Below are positions 16,948 through 28,424 of a stretch of 64,000 nt of DNA, piece by piece (the stretch's first letter is position 1; the number at the start of each line of letters is the position of its first letter). Origin of the DNA: an uncultured Pseudomonadales bacterium (lineage in GTDB: Bacteria > Pseudomonadota > Gammaproteobacteria > Pseudomonadales > Azotimanducaceae); assembly GCA_905182155.1 (NCBI GenBank), contig CAJJAX010000007.1, positions 1 through 64,000 on the forward strand. Reading direction: 5' to 3'. The notes under the pieces were generated by a model. The model saw only the letters and a program-made list of their open reading frames with translations, made no database searches and had not been told where the DNA came from. A program made the position numbers and the translations under genes.

Positions 16948-17660
16948 GTTTTTGGGAGCTGTGCGGTCAGTTGCTTTAACCCCGGTTGCTGGTGAGCAAG
17001 GGTGCCGAGCGCTGCGCGACCACCGGTGGCATAAGCGGCAACCCCAGCCAGCAGCCGTTTTAATTGATCTGGACTCGCAAGGTCAAAGGGCGCGTAAGCG
17101 CCGCCGGAGAGTTTCGCCATCACTCGAAAGGTTCGTTCAACAGCCGCATCACCGCCTTCATGGAAAATAAACAACGGTATTTTTTTAAGGCCGAGTAGGC
17201 CCGCCTGGCCACAGAGGTCATCGACCGATTCCTCGATGGCATCGCCGACAAAGAGGACCGCTTTGAGCGTATCTTTCTGCGCGACCTTCAGGGTATGTTT
17301 GAGCAGTCGACCGATTTGCGTGTGGCCACCGGCGCACCGGACCTGGCTCATCAAGCCCTGTAGTTCGGTCGCGGAATGGCAGAAGCCGGACGCTTTGAGT
17401 TCCCGAAAGCCTCGATAAAAACACAATTGCACTGCTAGGCGTTGATCCGTTTGCACCGCCGCGAACATCTCGTGCTGAATTTGACTGGCTTGATCCCAAG
17501 TAGCTTCTCGGGAGGCCGTGGCATCTAAACCAAATATAATTCTGCTTTCAATAAGGTTGCCCGGCAGATTTGTCGGCGATTTTGCGCGGGCGATAAAGGT
17601 TGCAACCGCTTGGGACGGTTGTGAGGGCCCGTTTTCGGTAGAGGGTTTCTTGCTCATCAC
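16944..17660 (-). CDS. VWA-domain (MIDAS) protein
   Basis: A 238-residue soluble protein with one von Willebrand factor A domain. The first strand and metal-ion site read IIFGLDATASRE (a D-x-T/S-x-S-like MIDAS), followed by LAVQLCFYRGF, GGHTQIGRLL and AVLFVGDAIEE, in the usual alternating strand-helix order. There is no signal peptide, so it is predicted cytosolic. Start ATG 17657 or GTG 17660. It is the first gene of a run of six and is tightly coupled (4-bp overlap) to the J-protein gene. The divergent 5'-nucleotidase gene starts 69 bp away. Function unknown; VWA proteins often act with ATPases or chaperones. Confidence 0.75.
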   Translation of the reverse strand: MMSKKPSTENGPSQPSQAVATFIARAKSPTNLPGNLIESRIIFGLDATASREATWDQASQIQHEMFAAVQTDQRLAVQLCFYRGFRELKASGFCHSATELQGLMSQVRCAGGHTQIGRLLKHTLKVAQKDTLKAVLFVGDAIEESVDDLCGQAGLLGLKKIPLFIFHEGGDAAVERTFRVMAKLSGGAYAPFDLASPDQLKRLLAGVAAYATGGRAALGTLAHQQPGLKQLTAQLPKT

Positions 17661-17729
17661 TGGGTAAGGATATAGGCTTTATTTTTCTCTGCAAGTATTT
17701 GCCTGCAGACATCAGCCAAGGGTTTGAAA

Positions 17730-18620
17730 ATGTCGTCAAAGACTCGACTTGTTGTCGCAATTGCCAGTAGCGCCTTGTTTGATTTAAGACAGAGCGACGC
17801 GGTTTTTCGGCGAGAGGGGCTTGAGGCGTATCGAGCCTATCAAGTCGCGCAAGAAAAGGCGGTTTTACAACCTGGAACGGCTTTTTCACTTGTGAGCAAG
17901 CTATTGGCGCTGAGTGCTGATGGGCTCGTTGAGGTCGAGGTTATTTTATTGTCTCGAAACTCGGCGGATACCGGGTTGCGGGTTTTCAACTCAATTCAGG
18001 CTCATGGACTCGATATTCGCCGAGCGGCCTTCACGGGCGGCGCGGCGCCCTATCGATACATGCGACCGTTCGGGTGTCATTTGTTTCTTTCAGCAAATCC
18101 CATTGATGTCGTTGATGCGTTGGACAACGGTTTTGCGGCAGCGTCGGTGTTGCCGGGTTCGGTGCGACAGCAAGACGGACCAGCCATTCGGTTTGCGTTC
18201 GATGGCGATGCGGTTTTATTTTCTGATGTCGCGGAACGACTGTATCAAAGCGATGGCCTGGATGTCTTTGCGGCACAAGAACAAGCCGCGGCCGATGAGC
18301 CACTGCCGAGGGGACCCTTCGCGGCATTTTTAACTCAGCTGCACAAGGTCCAATCGGCCTATCCAGAAGATGCCTGCCCGATCGAGACGGCACTGGTGAC
18401 GGCCCGGTCGGCGCCAGCCCATGAACGGGTGATCAAAACCCTTCGCAGTTGGGGTATTCGTCTGGATGAGTCTTTGTTCTTAGGCGGCATGGACAAAACT
18501 GAGTTCTTAGCCGCTTATGGCGCCGATATTTTCTTTGATGACCAAGCAGAGCACTGTCATCTTGCCAGTCGGGTGGTTGTTTCAGGCCATGTGCCACATG
18601 GCGTTAAAAACCCGCGCTGA
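17730..18620 (+). CDS. 5'-nucleotidase (cytosolic NT5C1/cN-I-like family)
   Basis: A 296-residue protein of the 5'-nucleotidase family that resembles eukaryotic cytosolic nucleotidase I. It opens with a short strand (RLVVAIASSALFDL), then EGLEAYRAYQ. It contains VEVILLSRNSADTGLRVF and FDGDAVLFSDVAE, the latter an acidic HAD-like metal site, and ends FLGGMDKTEFL...IFFDDQ. The expected reaction is hydrolysis of AMP or other nucleoside monophosphates. ATG 17730 follows AAGGG at 7 bases; an upstream TTG in the same frame is less likely. It is transcribed away from the VWA operon. Confidence 0.75.
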   Translation: MSSKTRLVVAIASSALFDLRQSDAVFRREGLEAYRAYQVAQEKAVLQPGTAFSLVSKLLALSADGLVEVEVILLSRNSADTGLRVFNSIQAHGLDIRRAAFTGGAAPYRYMRPFGCHLFLSANPIDVVDALDNGFAAASVLPGSVRQQDGPAIRFAFDGDAVLFSDVAERLYQSDGLDVFAAQEQAAADEPLPRGPFAAFLTQLHKVQSAYPEDACPIETALVTARSAPAHERVIKTLRSWGIRLDESLFLGGMDKTEFLAAYGADIFFDDQAEHCHLASRVVVSGHVPHGVKNPR

Positions 18621-18689
18621 GGGCTTCGCAATGCGCTTTGGCGTCAGTTTGGCTTTGGCTGTTAGCCGCTTTGGTGCCCAGCGTTGGTG

Positions 18690-20483
<1,794 letters not shown>

Positions 20484-20651
20484 ATAGTTGCGTCTGTCGT
20501 GGCAGAAGCACAGAAGTTACTGATTTTGCTTCGGGTTGTGTAATGATCTTTCGAGCTAGGCTTATAACCCGTTGCAAAACAACGTGTTCATTCGTTGAAG
20601 ACCTGGGTGCGCCGTGAAACAATGGCGACCGATCTCAGTTAAGGATGACCA

Positions 20652-21260
20652 ATGGATTTAGTTTGCTTGGATCTAGAAGGGGTTTTAATCCCCGAAATAT
20701 GGATTGCGTTCGCTGAGGAAACAGGGATTGCATCGCTGCGAGCGACAACGCGAGATATTCCGGATTACAACGAGTTGATGCAACAACGTTTGCGGATCTT
20801 AGACTCCCACGGCCTTACGTTGCCAGAAATTCAGCGGGTGATCAGTGGGTTATCCCCGTTAGAGGGCGCATCTGCCTTTTTGGCGGATCTCAGAAAGGCC
20901 TACCAGGTGGTGATTCTATCGGACACGTTTTATGAGTTTGCCCAACCGATGATGCAGCAGTTGGCATGGCCGACGTTGTTGTGTCATCGCTTGCGGGTTT
21001 CTGATGACGGTCGGATACTCGATTATGTCTTGCGGCAACAGGACCCCAAACGCCAAGCTGTTGAGGCGTTTAGAGGTTTGAATTATCGCATTTTTGCCGC
21101 GGGCGACTCGTATAACGATACCACCATGCTCGCATCTGCCGACACGGGTTTTTTGTTTAAAGCACCGGGCAATGTTAAAGCCGAGTTTCCGCAATTTAAA
21201 TCAACGGATGACTATACGGTGTTGCGGTCGATGATCGATGAGGCCGCGCGGGGCGGTTAG
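20652..21260 (+). CDS. thrH: Bifunctional phosphoserine phosphatase/homoserine phosphotransferase ThrH
   Basis: A 202-residue HAD enzyme with the exact length and landmarks of Pseudomonas ThrH. Motif I is DLEGVLIPEIWIAFAE (glutamate in place of the usual second aspartate region), motif II VILSDTFYEFA, the lysine DPKRQAVEA and motif IV AAGDSYNDTTML. It dephosphorylates phosphoserine and can transfer the phosphate to homoserine, linking serine and threonine synthesis. It stands alone, divergent from cysH, with its own 168-bp upstream region. Confidence 0.93.
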   Translation: MDLVCLDLEGVLIPEIWIAFAEETGIASLRATTRDIPDYNELMQQRLRILDSHGLTLPEIQRVISGLSPLEGASAFLADLRKAYQVVILSDTFYEFAQPMMQQLAWPTLLCHRLRVSDDGRILDYVLRQQDPKRQAVEAFRGLNYRIFAAGDSYNDTTMLASADTGFLFKAPGNVKAEFPQFKSTDDYTVLRSMIDEAARGG

Positions 21261-21399
21261 GGGCCTTGCAGATTGCGCAGGCGTCGGTTCCAGGCAATCA
21301 TCTGTGGTATTCTTACGCGCATCCGCAGGTCTTTACCGCAGGGCGTAAGCTCGTTAGATCAGGGCATGATGGCGGATAAAATAGTGCGAATCTCGTAGA

Positions 21400-21418
21400 C
21401 CTTGTTGGATCAACAAGG
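21400..21418. promoter_or_regulatory. Perfect 8-bp inverted repeat upstream of prpB, possible operator
   Basis: CCTTGTTG-GAT-CAACAAGG is a perfect palindrome with a 3-base centre and no following T-tract, so an operator is as likely as a hairpin. Its position about 245 bp before prpB would suit a regulator of the methylcitrate genes. No such regulator gene is in the window. Confidence 0.35.
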
Positions 21419-21481
21419 ACCCATCATGGCGTCGGTGCCAGGGTCTAACAAAGCGTTGTCGGCGCGTTGTAAACGGTTGGG

Positions 21482-21585
21482 CTTAAAGCGCCTAGTTAAA
21501 GCGCTCAGTTAAAGCGCCGAGTTAAAGCGCTCAGTTAAAGCGCCGAGTTAAAGCGCCGAGTTAAAGCGCCGAATTAAAGCGCCGA
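21482..21585. repeat. Tandem array of eight 13-bp units upstream of prpB
   Basis: Eight head-to-tail copies of GTTAAAGCGCCGA fill 104 bp exactly. The core TTAAAGCGC is invariant; only the first base and the last three vary (CTA, TCA, CGA, TCA, then four CGA). The unit length is not a multiple of three and no frame runs through it with a start. It ends 77 bp before the prpB start. Too short in unit and without spacers, so not CRISPR. Confidence 0.9.
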
Positions 21586-21662
21586 AGAAGGTGGCGAGAC
21601 GGATTTTCGAGAAGGCCTGGCGCAAGCCAAGGTGTTAAAAGCAGTTAGGAAGGAGAGAACAG

Positions 21663-22547
21663 ATGGACAGTGCGGGTCGACGATTAAGACAAGCTATCAA
21701 GGCGGAATCACCACTGCAGGTGGTTGGGACAATTAACGCCTATACCGCGATCATGGCTGAATCGGTTGGCTACCAGGCCATCTATTTATCGGGTGCGGGG
21801 GTCGCGAATGCCTCATTTGGTATGCCGGACCTTGGTATGACATCGCTTAATGATGTGCTTGAAGATGTTCGGCGCATCACCAGCGCGAGTCGCTTGCCGC
21901 TATTGGTCGATGTCGATACCGGCTGGGGCGGCGCCTTTAATATTGCAAGAACGGTTAGAGAAATGATCAAAGCCGGCGCGGCGGGCATGCACATTGAAGA
22001 TCAAGTGTCTCAGAAACGGTGCGGCCATCGGCCGAACAAAGAAATTGTATCGAGAGCCGAGATGGCAGACCGGATAAAGGCCTCGGTTGATGCCAAAACG
22101 GACCCGGACTTTTTGGTGATGGCGCGCACGGATGCCTTAGCGGTCGTGGGACTCGATGAGGTGATTGCCCGAGCGGAGCTTTGTGAGGCCGCGGGCGCGG
22201 ATGCGATCTTTGCTGAGGCGATGACGGATTTAGACATGTATCGAGCCGTGACCCAGGCAGTGAAGATCCCTGTCCTGGCGAACATCACAGAGTTTGGTGC
22301 AACCCCACTGTTTACCACCGAGGAGCTCGCATCGGCGGGCATCGATATGGCCCTGTACCCATTGTCGGCTTTTCGAGCGATGAATTTAGCCGCGTTGAAG
22401 ATGTATCAAGGGTTAAGAGAAAAAGGCACCCAGAGTCATTTGGTGGATCAGATGCAGACCCGTGCTGAGCTCTACGAGTTTCTTGGTTACCATGAGTACG
22501 AGGCGAAACTCGACGAGCTGTTTCTGGATGAGCAAAGTCAAAGTTGA
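21663..22547 (+). CDS. prpB: 2-methylisocitrate lyase PrpB
   Basis: A 294-residue member of the isocitrate lyase/PEP mutase family that splits 2-methylisocitrate into pyruvate and succinate, the last step of the methylcitrate cycle for propionate. It shows [13 protein letters not shown] near the N-terminus, [13 protein letters not shown] with Mg-binding acids, the catalytic cysteine loop [11 protein letters not shown], and [10 protein letters not shown]. It has a strong ribosome binding site. prpC follows after 205 bp in the same direction; no prpD, acnD or prpF is in the window. Confidence 0.95.
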   Translation: MDSAGRRLRQAIKAESPLQVVGTINAYTAIMAESVGYQAIYLSGAGVANASFGMPDLGMTSLNDVLEDVRRITSASRLPLLVDVDTGWGGAFNIARTVREMIKAGAAGMHIEDQVSQKRCGHRPNKEIVSRAEMADRIKASVDAKTDPDFLVMARTDALAVVGLDEVIARAELCEAAGADAIFAEAMTDLDMYRAVTQAVKIPVLANITEFGATPLFTTEELASAGIDMALYPLSAFRAMNLAALKMYQGLREKGTQSHLVDQMQTRAELYEFLGYHEYEAKLDELFLDEQSQS

Positions 22548-22752
22548 GAATAGCTAAGACGTAAAGTTTGGGTTGCTTGCGCTTTTGACTGATTGCGTTT
22601 TGGATTGAATGGCTTTGCTCTAAAGGCATTTTTGACTTGATGAAGGGCGCAATGGGCGAGCGTGGCAGTTGAATGGGTCCAGCTGGGTGACAATGGTCAA
22701 TAAGGCGTTATGCTTGCAACGCGAACGTGAGAATTTTTAGAACTAGGAGACG

Positions 22753-23878
22753 ATGATGGTGGATAAAAAGCTAGGTGGCGCTGGTCTGCGTGGACAATCC
22801 GCTGGCGAAACCGCCTTGTGTACCGTTGGTAAAGAGGGTGCTGGATTGACCTATCGGGGTTATACCATCGAAGACCTTGCGGCCAATGCTAAGTTTGAAG
22901 AAGTAGCCTACATGTTGCTGTATGGCGAATTGCCAACCCAAGACGTTTTGTCTGCCTATGAAGCAAGATTGATGGCGATGCGGGATTTGCCGGAGGCATT
23001 GAAAAAGCAATTGATGCATCCCCAAAGAGACGCATCCCATGGATGTGATGCGAACCGGTTGCTCGATGCTCGGCAATTTAGAGCCTGAGAATAGCTTCGA
23101 TGAGCAGCATCAAGCCGCAGACCGGTTGCTCGGGTCGCTCCCTGCCATCATCTGTTATTGGTATCGATTCAGTCATGATGGAGTTGATATTGATTTGGTA
23201 AATGATGAAGAAACAATGGCAGGACATTTCTTGCATATTCTTCATGGTAAAACACCATCTGATCTTCATAGAAGGGTTATGGATGTTTCTCTCATTTTGT
23301 ATGCAGAGCATGAGTTCAATGCCAGTACCTTCACGGCAAGGGTTTGTGCGGCCACTTTGTCCGATATGTATTCGTGCATTACCGGCGCTATTGGCTCCTT
23401 GCGGGGTCCGTTGCATGGCGGCGCCAATGAGGCGGCGATGGAATTGATTGAGAAATTCACGACAGTCGATGAGGTTGAAGCCGAAGTGCTGGCAATGTTG
23501 GAACGAAAGGACCTGATCATGGGGTTCGGACATGCCATCTATCGAACGTCCGACCCCAGAAATGCCATCATTAAGGACTACTCGAGCAAGTTGGCGGCGG
23601 AAAATGGTGATTCGACCCTGTATGACATTTCTAGCAAGATTGCTGACACCCTGTGGGATAGTAAGGCGTTGTTCCCGAATGCCGACTTCTTCCATGCTTC
23701 GGCGTATAACTACATGGGGATCCCAACCAAGATTTTTACGCCGATTTTTGTGATGTCCAGGCTGACCGGTTGGGCCGCGCATGTGATCGAGCAGCGATCT
23801 AATAACCGCTTGATTCGACCCAGTGCAGATTACATCGGGCCGGATATTCGACCTTACCTGGCCATCGATGCGCGTTAA
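22753..23878 (+). pseudogene. prpC: 2-methylcitrate synthase PrpC with a frameshift
   Basis: The two halves together make a full PrpC (about 375 residues, as in Pseudomonas), which condenses propionyl-CoA with oxaloacetate. The first frame runs GLRGQSAGETALCTVG to EALKKQLMH. At CCCC (23020-23023) it leaves frame, and the +1 frame resumes KETHPMDVMRTGCSMLG through the conserved HDG, HFLHILHGK and EFNASTFTARV segments to the end. Catalytic histidines and the aspartate are in the second half. A stretch at about 23155-23320 is clearly more AT-rich than the flanks. The start follows CTAGGAG. If the frameshift is real, the methylcitrate cycle would be broken here. Confidence 0.88.
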
Positions 23879-24130
23879 GGGTTTGTGCAAGGTTAAGGCC
23901 TGATCATTCGGATCCGGCGGATTCAACGATGCCAACTTGGTTAATTCTGGCCCTTAAAGCGCGGCTTGCTTCGGGCCTCAAAGGCGGCTTAAGAAAAGGC
24001 AGGACGCTAGCTTGGGTCCACACGCGTTGAGAACGCTTTGACAAAGCGGTAGGGCCCGGCACCTAAATATTCTGCGCGAGTCAGTACACACAACAGCACC
24101 CTAAACAGCCCATAACAAAGAGCGTAAAAG

Positions 24131-24622
24131 ATGATGAGATTACCCCTGCCCGATTTATGTGATGCCTACCCCGCCGACGTGCAGGTTGCAGAACCCATGT
24201 TCAATAATTATGGGGGCAACGACTGTTTCTCGGGCGAAATCGCAACCGTTACCTGTTTTGAAGACAATTCTCTGATTGCGACGCGGGTTGAAGAACCCGG
24301 GCGCGGGCGCGTTCTGGTGGTTGATGCGGGCGGTTCATTGCGGTGCGCTGTCTTGGGGGATAACCTCGCTCAAAAGGCGCTCGACAACGGTTGGTCGGGA
24401 TTGATTATTAATGGCTGTATTCGCGATGTCGATATTATCGAGACCCTGCCGATTGGTGTCGCAGCACTGGCCACGCATCCTTTGAAAAGCGTTAAGCGAA
24501 ATGTTGGGCGGGTCGATGAAACCGTGGCATTCGCAGGCTTGCAATGGGTGCCGGGTCACTATGTCTACGCCGATAACAACGGGGTCTTAGTGAGCGCGAA
24601 GGCACTCACCTTACCGGTCTGA
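24131..24622 (+). CDS. rraA: RraA-family protein (RNase E inhibitor/HMG aldolase family)
   Basis: A 163-residue RraA homologue. It has [21 protein letters not shown] at the N-terminus (shown here in part: E. coli has LCDIYQEDVNVVEP), then [21 protein letters not shown] and [11 protein letters not shown]. coli RraA binds RNase E and slows RNA decay. Close relatives are metal-dependent 4-hydroxy-4-methyl-2-oxoglutarate aldolases, and the G-x20-R-D motif needed for that activity (NGCIRD) is present, so either role is possible. Start ATG 24131 or 24134. It lies downstream of prpC with 250 bp between. Confidence 0.9.
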   Translation: MMRLPLPDLCDAYPADVQVAEPMFNNYGGNDCFSGEIATVTCFEDNSLIATRVEEPGRGRVLVVDAGGSLRCAVLGDNLAQKALDNGWSGLIINGCIRDVDIIETLPIGVAALATHPLKSVKRNVGRVDETVAFAGLQWVPGHYVYADNNGVLVSAKALTLPV

Positions 24623-25171
24623 CCGAGGTCAATGAACGCTTGCCTTGATTGGGCCGGCGGCGTCAGAAAGCTTTGAATCGAAAGCTTTGAACCAAAAGCT
24701 TTGAACCGAAGGCTTTCAAGCAAGGTTTGAAGCAGAAAATTTGTGATAGCAGGCTAATGACAAGCAGCGTGCGGCAGAATAGTAGCGATGAATGAAAGGC
24801 GCTGAACGCGTCCGGCATATTTTTACCGATATGCCTATAGAGTTTGAGGCCCTTACCGCTTGAAGACCGACTTTGGCGAAGGCGGTGGAATTGTCAGAAA
24901 AATCAAGGCAAGGTTTCGATGAGAGGGCTGTCCGCTAGGCGCGCTTGGGCGGCCTTTGGTTCTCGGCAAGTGCACGGCTTGAGACAATGTTTTAAAGTCA
25001 CACGGCGATGAGTTTGAAATGGTTCAGTCATGCCGCATTAACCTCGTCGCCATTGATCTATAGAAGAGGCGTTTGCCTTTAACCTCTGCCAGGTTTTTCA
25101 GGCACCGCCGTTTTAACGCGGCTGTTGGTGGCGCTAGACCTTGGCATTACGACCGGTAGCAGGAACCTAAT
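24623..25171. other. Intergenic region between rraA and the DUF349 gene
   Basis: No gene is supported in these 549 bases. It holds a 14-bp tandem repeat (24667-24735) and a 7-bp hairpin GGCATAT/ATATGCC (24814-24835) with an 8-base loop. The promoter of the DUF349 gene should be here but no clear box was found. Confidence 0.6.
24667..24735. repeat. Tandem array of about five 14-bp units downstream of rraA
   Basis: Three near-identical units AAAGCTTTGAACCG (24667-24708) are followed by a diverged copy (AAGGCTTTCAAGCA) and a partial 13-bp copy ending 24735. Differences increase toward the 3' side, as expected of decaying duplications. The unit is unrelated to the 13-bp array near prpB. Confidence 0.85.
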
Positions 25172-27637
25172 ATGACCGTTCTGTCTCGATTTCTCGGCAA
25201 TTTAAAAACGAAGCCTAAAACCTTAGAAGAACAGCTTGCTGATCTGGATCAATTACCGATGGCGTCGCGCCTTGCGATTGCTGTCGAGGGCGAAAGTGAC
25301 GTGCTGCGGGTAGCCGCCATTGCGCGGTTGGACTACGGGCCACCGCTGATTGCGCTCGCTTTTGAGGTTGGTACCACCGGTGTCCAGCAGGCGGCCCGGC
25401 AGCGCCTCGCAGCGCTGGCAGATCAAGGCGTCATCACGCTCGATCAGCTTGCGGGTGATGGGGTTGATCCTGTCGCGCAGTTCGCCGTGGTCGGCTTTTG
25501 CCAGCACGATGACCTACTAAAGCAGTTGTTGAACGCGAGCAGTGATGAGGCGTTTTTTTATCAAATCGCCTTGGAAGGCGTGTCGGTTCAGGCGCGACAA
25601 TTGGCCGTAGAAAGAGTTGAGGACGAGGCAAGGCTCAACCAATTATTGAAATTAACCAAAGGCAAGGACAAGCAGGTTTATAACATTGTTAAGGCTAAGT
25701 GTGACGGCTTTCGTGAACGGGCTCAGCGCGCGGCAGAAACCCAGGTCGAGATTGCGCGTTTGTGTCAGCGTCTAGAAGCTCATAGCCAGCGGTCCTTTGA
25801 TCAATTCTACACCGCCCGCAGCCAGCAATTGCAAGCGCAGTGGGCCTTGCTGCAAGCCGAGGCGGATGCGTCCGTGGTGGCCCGGGTTCACCAGGCCACA
25901 CTGGCCTGCCAGCAAACCTTTGACGCGGTCTTAAAGCAGCAAGCGGATCTTGCGGCTCAGGAAGTGGCGACCGCCAAGGCGGCTCAGCAGCAAGCCGTGG
26001 TGATCGATCAGCTCCGCTCAGGCCTTGCACACTTGTTTGACTGCCCGGCGACTGAAGCAGAGATCGCCTCAGCGCAAGAAGGCCTGCAAGCCTTGCGTCA
26101 GCAGTGGCGAGATGCCAGTCAGATTAAGCGGGCGGGACAAGCGGATGAAACAACGTTCGCGCAGTTAGAGGATGGCATCACGTTTCAGTTACAGCAGTTG
26201 CAGCAATTGGGCAGTTTTCGGGATCACCTGGCTGGCATCAGTGGTCTGAGCACAACGGCGTTGGCCGAAAAAACGGTTGATGAGCGGCCTGCCGAAACGG
26301 TTGCATCCGGCTCGGCGGGTTACGACAATTTACGGGATCGGATCAAAACGGCAAGCCTGCTTCCCGAAGATTTGCAGCCTCAAACGGTGCTGACGGCATT
26401 GACTTTAATGTCTGAACGGCAAAAGCAGGTGGCCGCGCAAAAAGACGCCGAGAAAAATCGGTTGCGTCAATTGAGCACATTGATTCGTCGGGCGCAGTCG
26501 GCCACGGATTCAGGACAATCCCGTGAAGCTATGGGGATCCGCCGAAGCATTGAACAAAAGCAATCTGAGATCGCCAGGTTGCCAGAGCAGGTGTCTAAGC
26601 AGCTGGTGCAGTTGGATGCCGGTTTAGGAAAGCTGCTGGATTGGAAAGACTATGTGGTCGAACCCAAAAAACAACAATTAATTGAACAAATGCGCGGGTT
26701 TATCGGCAGCCAAGAAAATCCAGAAGCCTTGGCGACTAAAATTAGTCGCCTGCAGGAAGAGTGGAAGGGCTTGAGTAAAGGCGCGCAAGATCAGGCTTTG
26801 TGGGACACGTTTCATCAGTTGTCGCAGACGGCCTATCAGCCCTGCAAAGTTTTCTTCGAGCAACAAGCCAAGATTCGGCGTGATAATTTAGAAAAACGAA
26901 TCCTGTTGGTGACGCAATTAGAAACCTATTTATCGGTCCAGCAGTGGGGTATGGAGGATGCCGGTACAGAGGTTGCCGAGACGCAGACGATTGACCCGAG
27001 CGCTGTCGACGCATTACTCAACACCGCGATTAAACAATGGCGCAGTTACGCCCCGTTTGAGCGAGCGGGAAATCAACCGGTGCAGCGAGAATTTGATCAA
27101 AAAATAGCGTTAATCAAAGCAAAGCTCGCGGCGCACTATCAGAAAAATGCAGAGATCAAACGGCAGTTGATCGACCAGGTTCAAAAATTGGTCGATGAAG
27201 AGGATAACCGGCATGCGGTTGACGCGGCGAAGCGATTGCAGGCGCAGTGGAAAATAACGGGAACGGCGCTGCGGAAAGACGAGCAGGTTTTATGGCGGAC
27301 CTTCCGCAAGGGCTGCGATGCCATATTTGAAAAGCGGCAGCAGCACGCTGACGCTTTTAAAGCAGGGCTTGCGGCGAACAAAAACACGGCGCTGGCATTG
27401 CTGCAGGAAGTTGAAGGCTTGCTGAAATTGTCAGGTAACGCGTTATTGGATGCAAGAGCCCGAGTCACTGAATGTCAGAAAACATTTCAAGCGTTAGGCG
27501 ACTTGCCGCGAGCAGATGCGCAGGGCTTGGGCCAGGGGTTTAGGCAGTCTGTTGAGCAATTTGATCGCCAGGTATCAACGCAATTGCAGCGGGCCAAAGA
27601 GCAAGTTTGGCTGGATTGCCTAGCTAGCGGCGGATAA
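25172..27637 (+). CDS. DUF349-repeat protein
   Basis: An 821-residue cytosolic protein of a family found next to no fixed partner in gammaproteobacteria. The N-terminal 170 residues look like HEAT-type helical repeats (AAIARLDYG, AVERVEDEARLNQLLKL). The rest consists of long charged helices with repeated W-k-x(4-8) blocks typical of DUF349 (LRQQWRDASQIKRAG, LQEEWKGLSKGAQDQALW, LQAQWKITGTALRKDEQVLW). No catalytic motif is visible. The function is unknown; the architecture suggests a helical scaffold. It is monocistronic in this window. Confidence 0.85.
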   Translation: MTVLSRFLGNLKTKPKTLEEQLADLDQLPMASRLAIAVEGESDVLRVAAIARLDYGPPLIALAFEVGTTGVQQAARQRLAALADQGVITLDQLAGDGVDPVAQFAVVGFCQHDDLLKQLLNASSDEAFFYQIALEGVSVQARQLAVERVEDEARLNQLLKLTKGKDKQVYNIVKAKCDGFRERAQRAAETQVEIARLCQRLEAHSQRSFDQFYTARSQQLQAQWALLQAEADASVVARVHQATLACQQTFDAVLKQQADLAAQEVATAKAAQQQAVVIDQLRSGLAHLFDCPATEAEIASAQEGLQALRQQWRDASQIKRAGQADETTFAQLEDGITFQLQQLQQLGSFRDHLAGISGLSTTALAEKTVDERPAETVASGSAGYDNLRDRIKTASLLPEDLQPQTVLTALTLMSERQKQVAAQKDAEKNRLRQLSTLIRRAQSATDSGQSREAMGIRRSIEQKQSEIARLPEQVSKQLVQLDAGLGKLLDWKDYVVEPKKQQLIEQMRGFIGSQENPEALATKISRLQEEWKGLSKGAQDQALWDTFHQLSQTAYQPCKVFFEQQAKIRRDNLEKRILLVTQLETYLSVQQWGMEDAGTEVAETQTIDPSAVDALLNTAIKQWRSYAPFERAGNQPVQREFDQKIALIKAKLAAHYQKNAEIKRQLIDQVQKLVDEEDNRHAVDAAKRLQAQWKITGTALRKDEQVLWRTFRKGCDAIFEKRQQHADAFKAGLAANKNTALALLQEVEGLLKLSGNALLDARARVTECQKTFQALGDLPRADAQGLGQGFRQSVEQFDRQVSTQLQRAKEQVWLDCLASGG

Positions 27638-28424
27638 AATTCGGCTGTACCAGCTTTCTGAGCATGCAGACGACGGCAGTAGCGCTTGAGCAAGCGGCGA
27701 CGGGCTTATATTGCCGAGATGTCGAGCAGTGGCCTAAAAATGGCCTGGAGGCCCTTGAGCGGAAAAATGGCGCGCGGCGCCGGCGATGACGACTCGGACG
27801 ACGAGAATGAGCATGGCGCTTGAGACAGCTTCTGCATTCGGGCGGAAATCCTCTGTGATCCGTCCCACGCCGGATGCAGACAAGGTCGCTGCGTATGCAG
27901 TTCCAAATGGCGCGGCCTGCAGCAGGGCCTCGGGCAAAAAAGCTGCCGGACAAGAAGGCCGACCTGGACGCCATGGTCTTCGAGTGGGTGGCGGTGGGCC
28001 CGGTGTCGACGGCTATCTATGAACCGTTGGCAGCGCGTTTTCTGCAGTGTCGTTAATCACGGTTACCCCGCGGGGTGACGGCTGATTTGAATTCTTGGGT
28101 TGGGTGGTCGTGGGATCAATGCGTGGGCTGTGCTCAGGCTAACCAATGTAAGGAAACAGACGCAGCCCGGTTGCTGACGATTGTGCGATGCAGCGGTGAC
28201 GGCTGTACCTTACGTTCCCGCTCTGTCCGCGGCAAGGGTTAACGCGCAGAAGTCATACCCGATACAGCAATGCCGTGACGCTGGCAGGTGGGTCCCGCCG
28301 TCGACCTGATCGATAAGTGAATGAATTAAAAGACGAAAGCCGCAATGTCGATGCACGTTTACGGGCTCGGTAATCGGGGACCTAATATCAAAGGACGGTC
28401 GGTCGAGGAACGCGTCGCCAAAGC
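27638..28424. other. Gene-poor 0.8-kb region with protein-like fragments
   Basis: No intact gene can be supported. On the + strand there are three short protein-like stretches. One ends in an acidic tail (DDDSDDENEHGA, stop near 27820). One ends in KADLDAMVFEWVAVGP and continues to a stop at 28056. One is a 55-codon frame from GTG 28075 to 28242 with the cysteine pattern C-x2-C-x5-C-x18-C-x4-C. None has a good ribosome binding site. They may be remnants of decayed genes or chance reading in GC-rich DNA. Confidence 0.4.

Larger units (their letters stand above)
21261..21662. other. Intergenic region between thrH and prpB
   Basis: Four hundred bases without a convincing gene. It holds an 8-bp perfect inverted repeat (21400-21418) and a 13-bp tandem array (21482-21585), listed separately. 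The final bases give a strong prpB ribosome binding site (GGAAGGAGAGAAC). Confidence 0.7.

Noticed and set aside
28075-28242. A 55-codon cysteine-rich protein
   Set aside because: The cysteine spacing is suggestive, but the GTG start has no usable ribosome binding site and the same frame has a stop just upstream. Kept only as part of the gene-poor region note.
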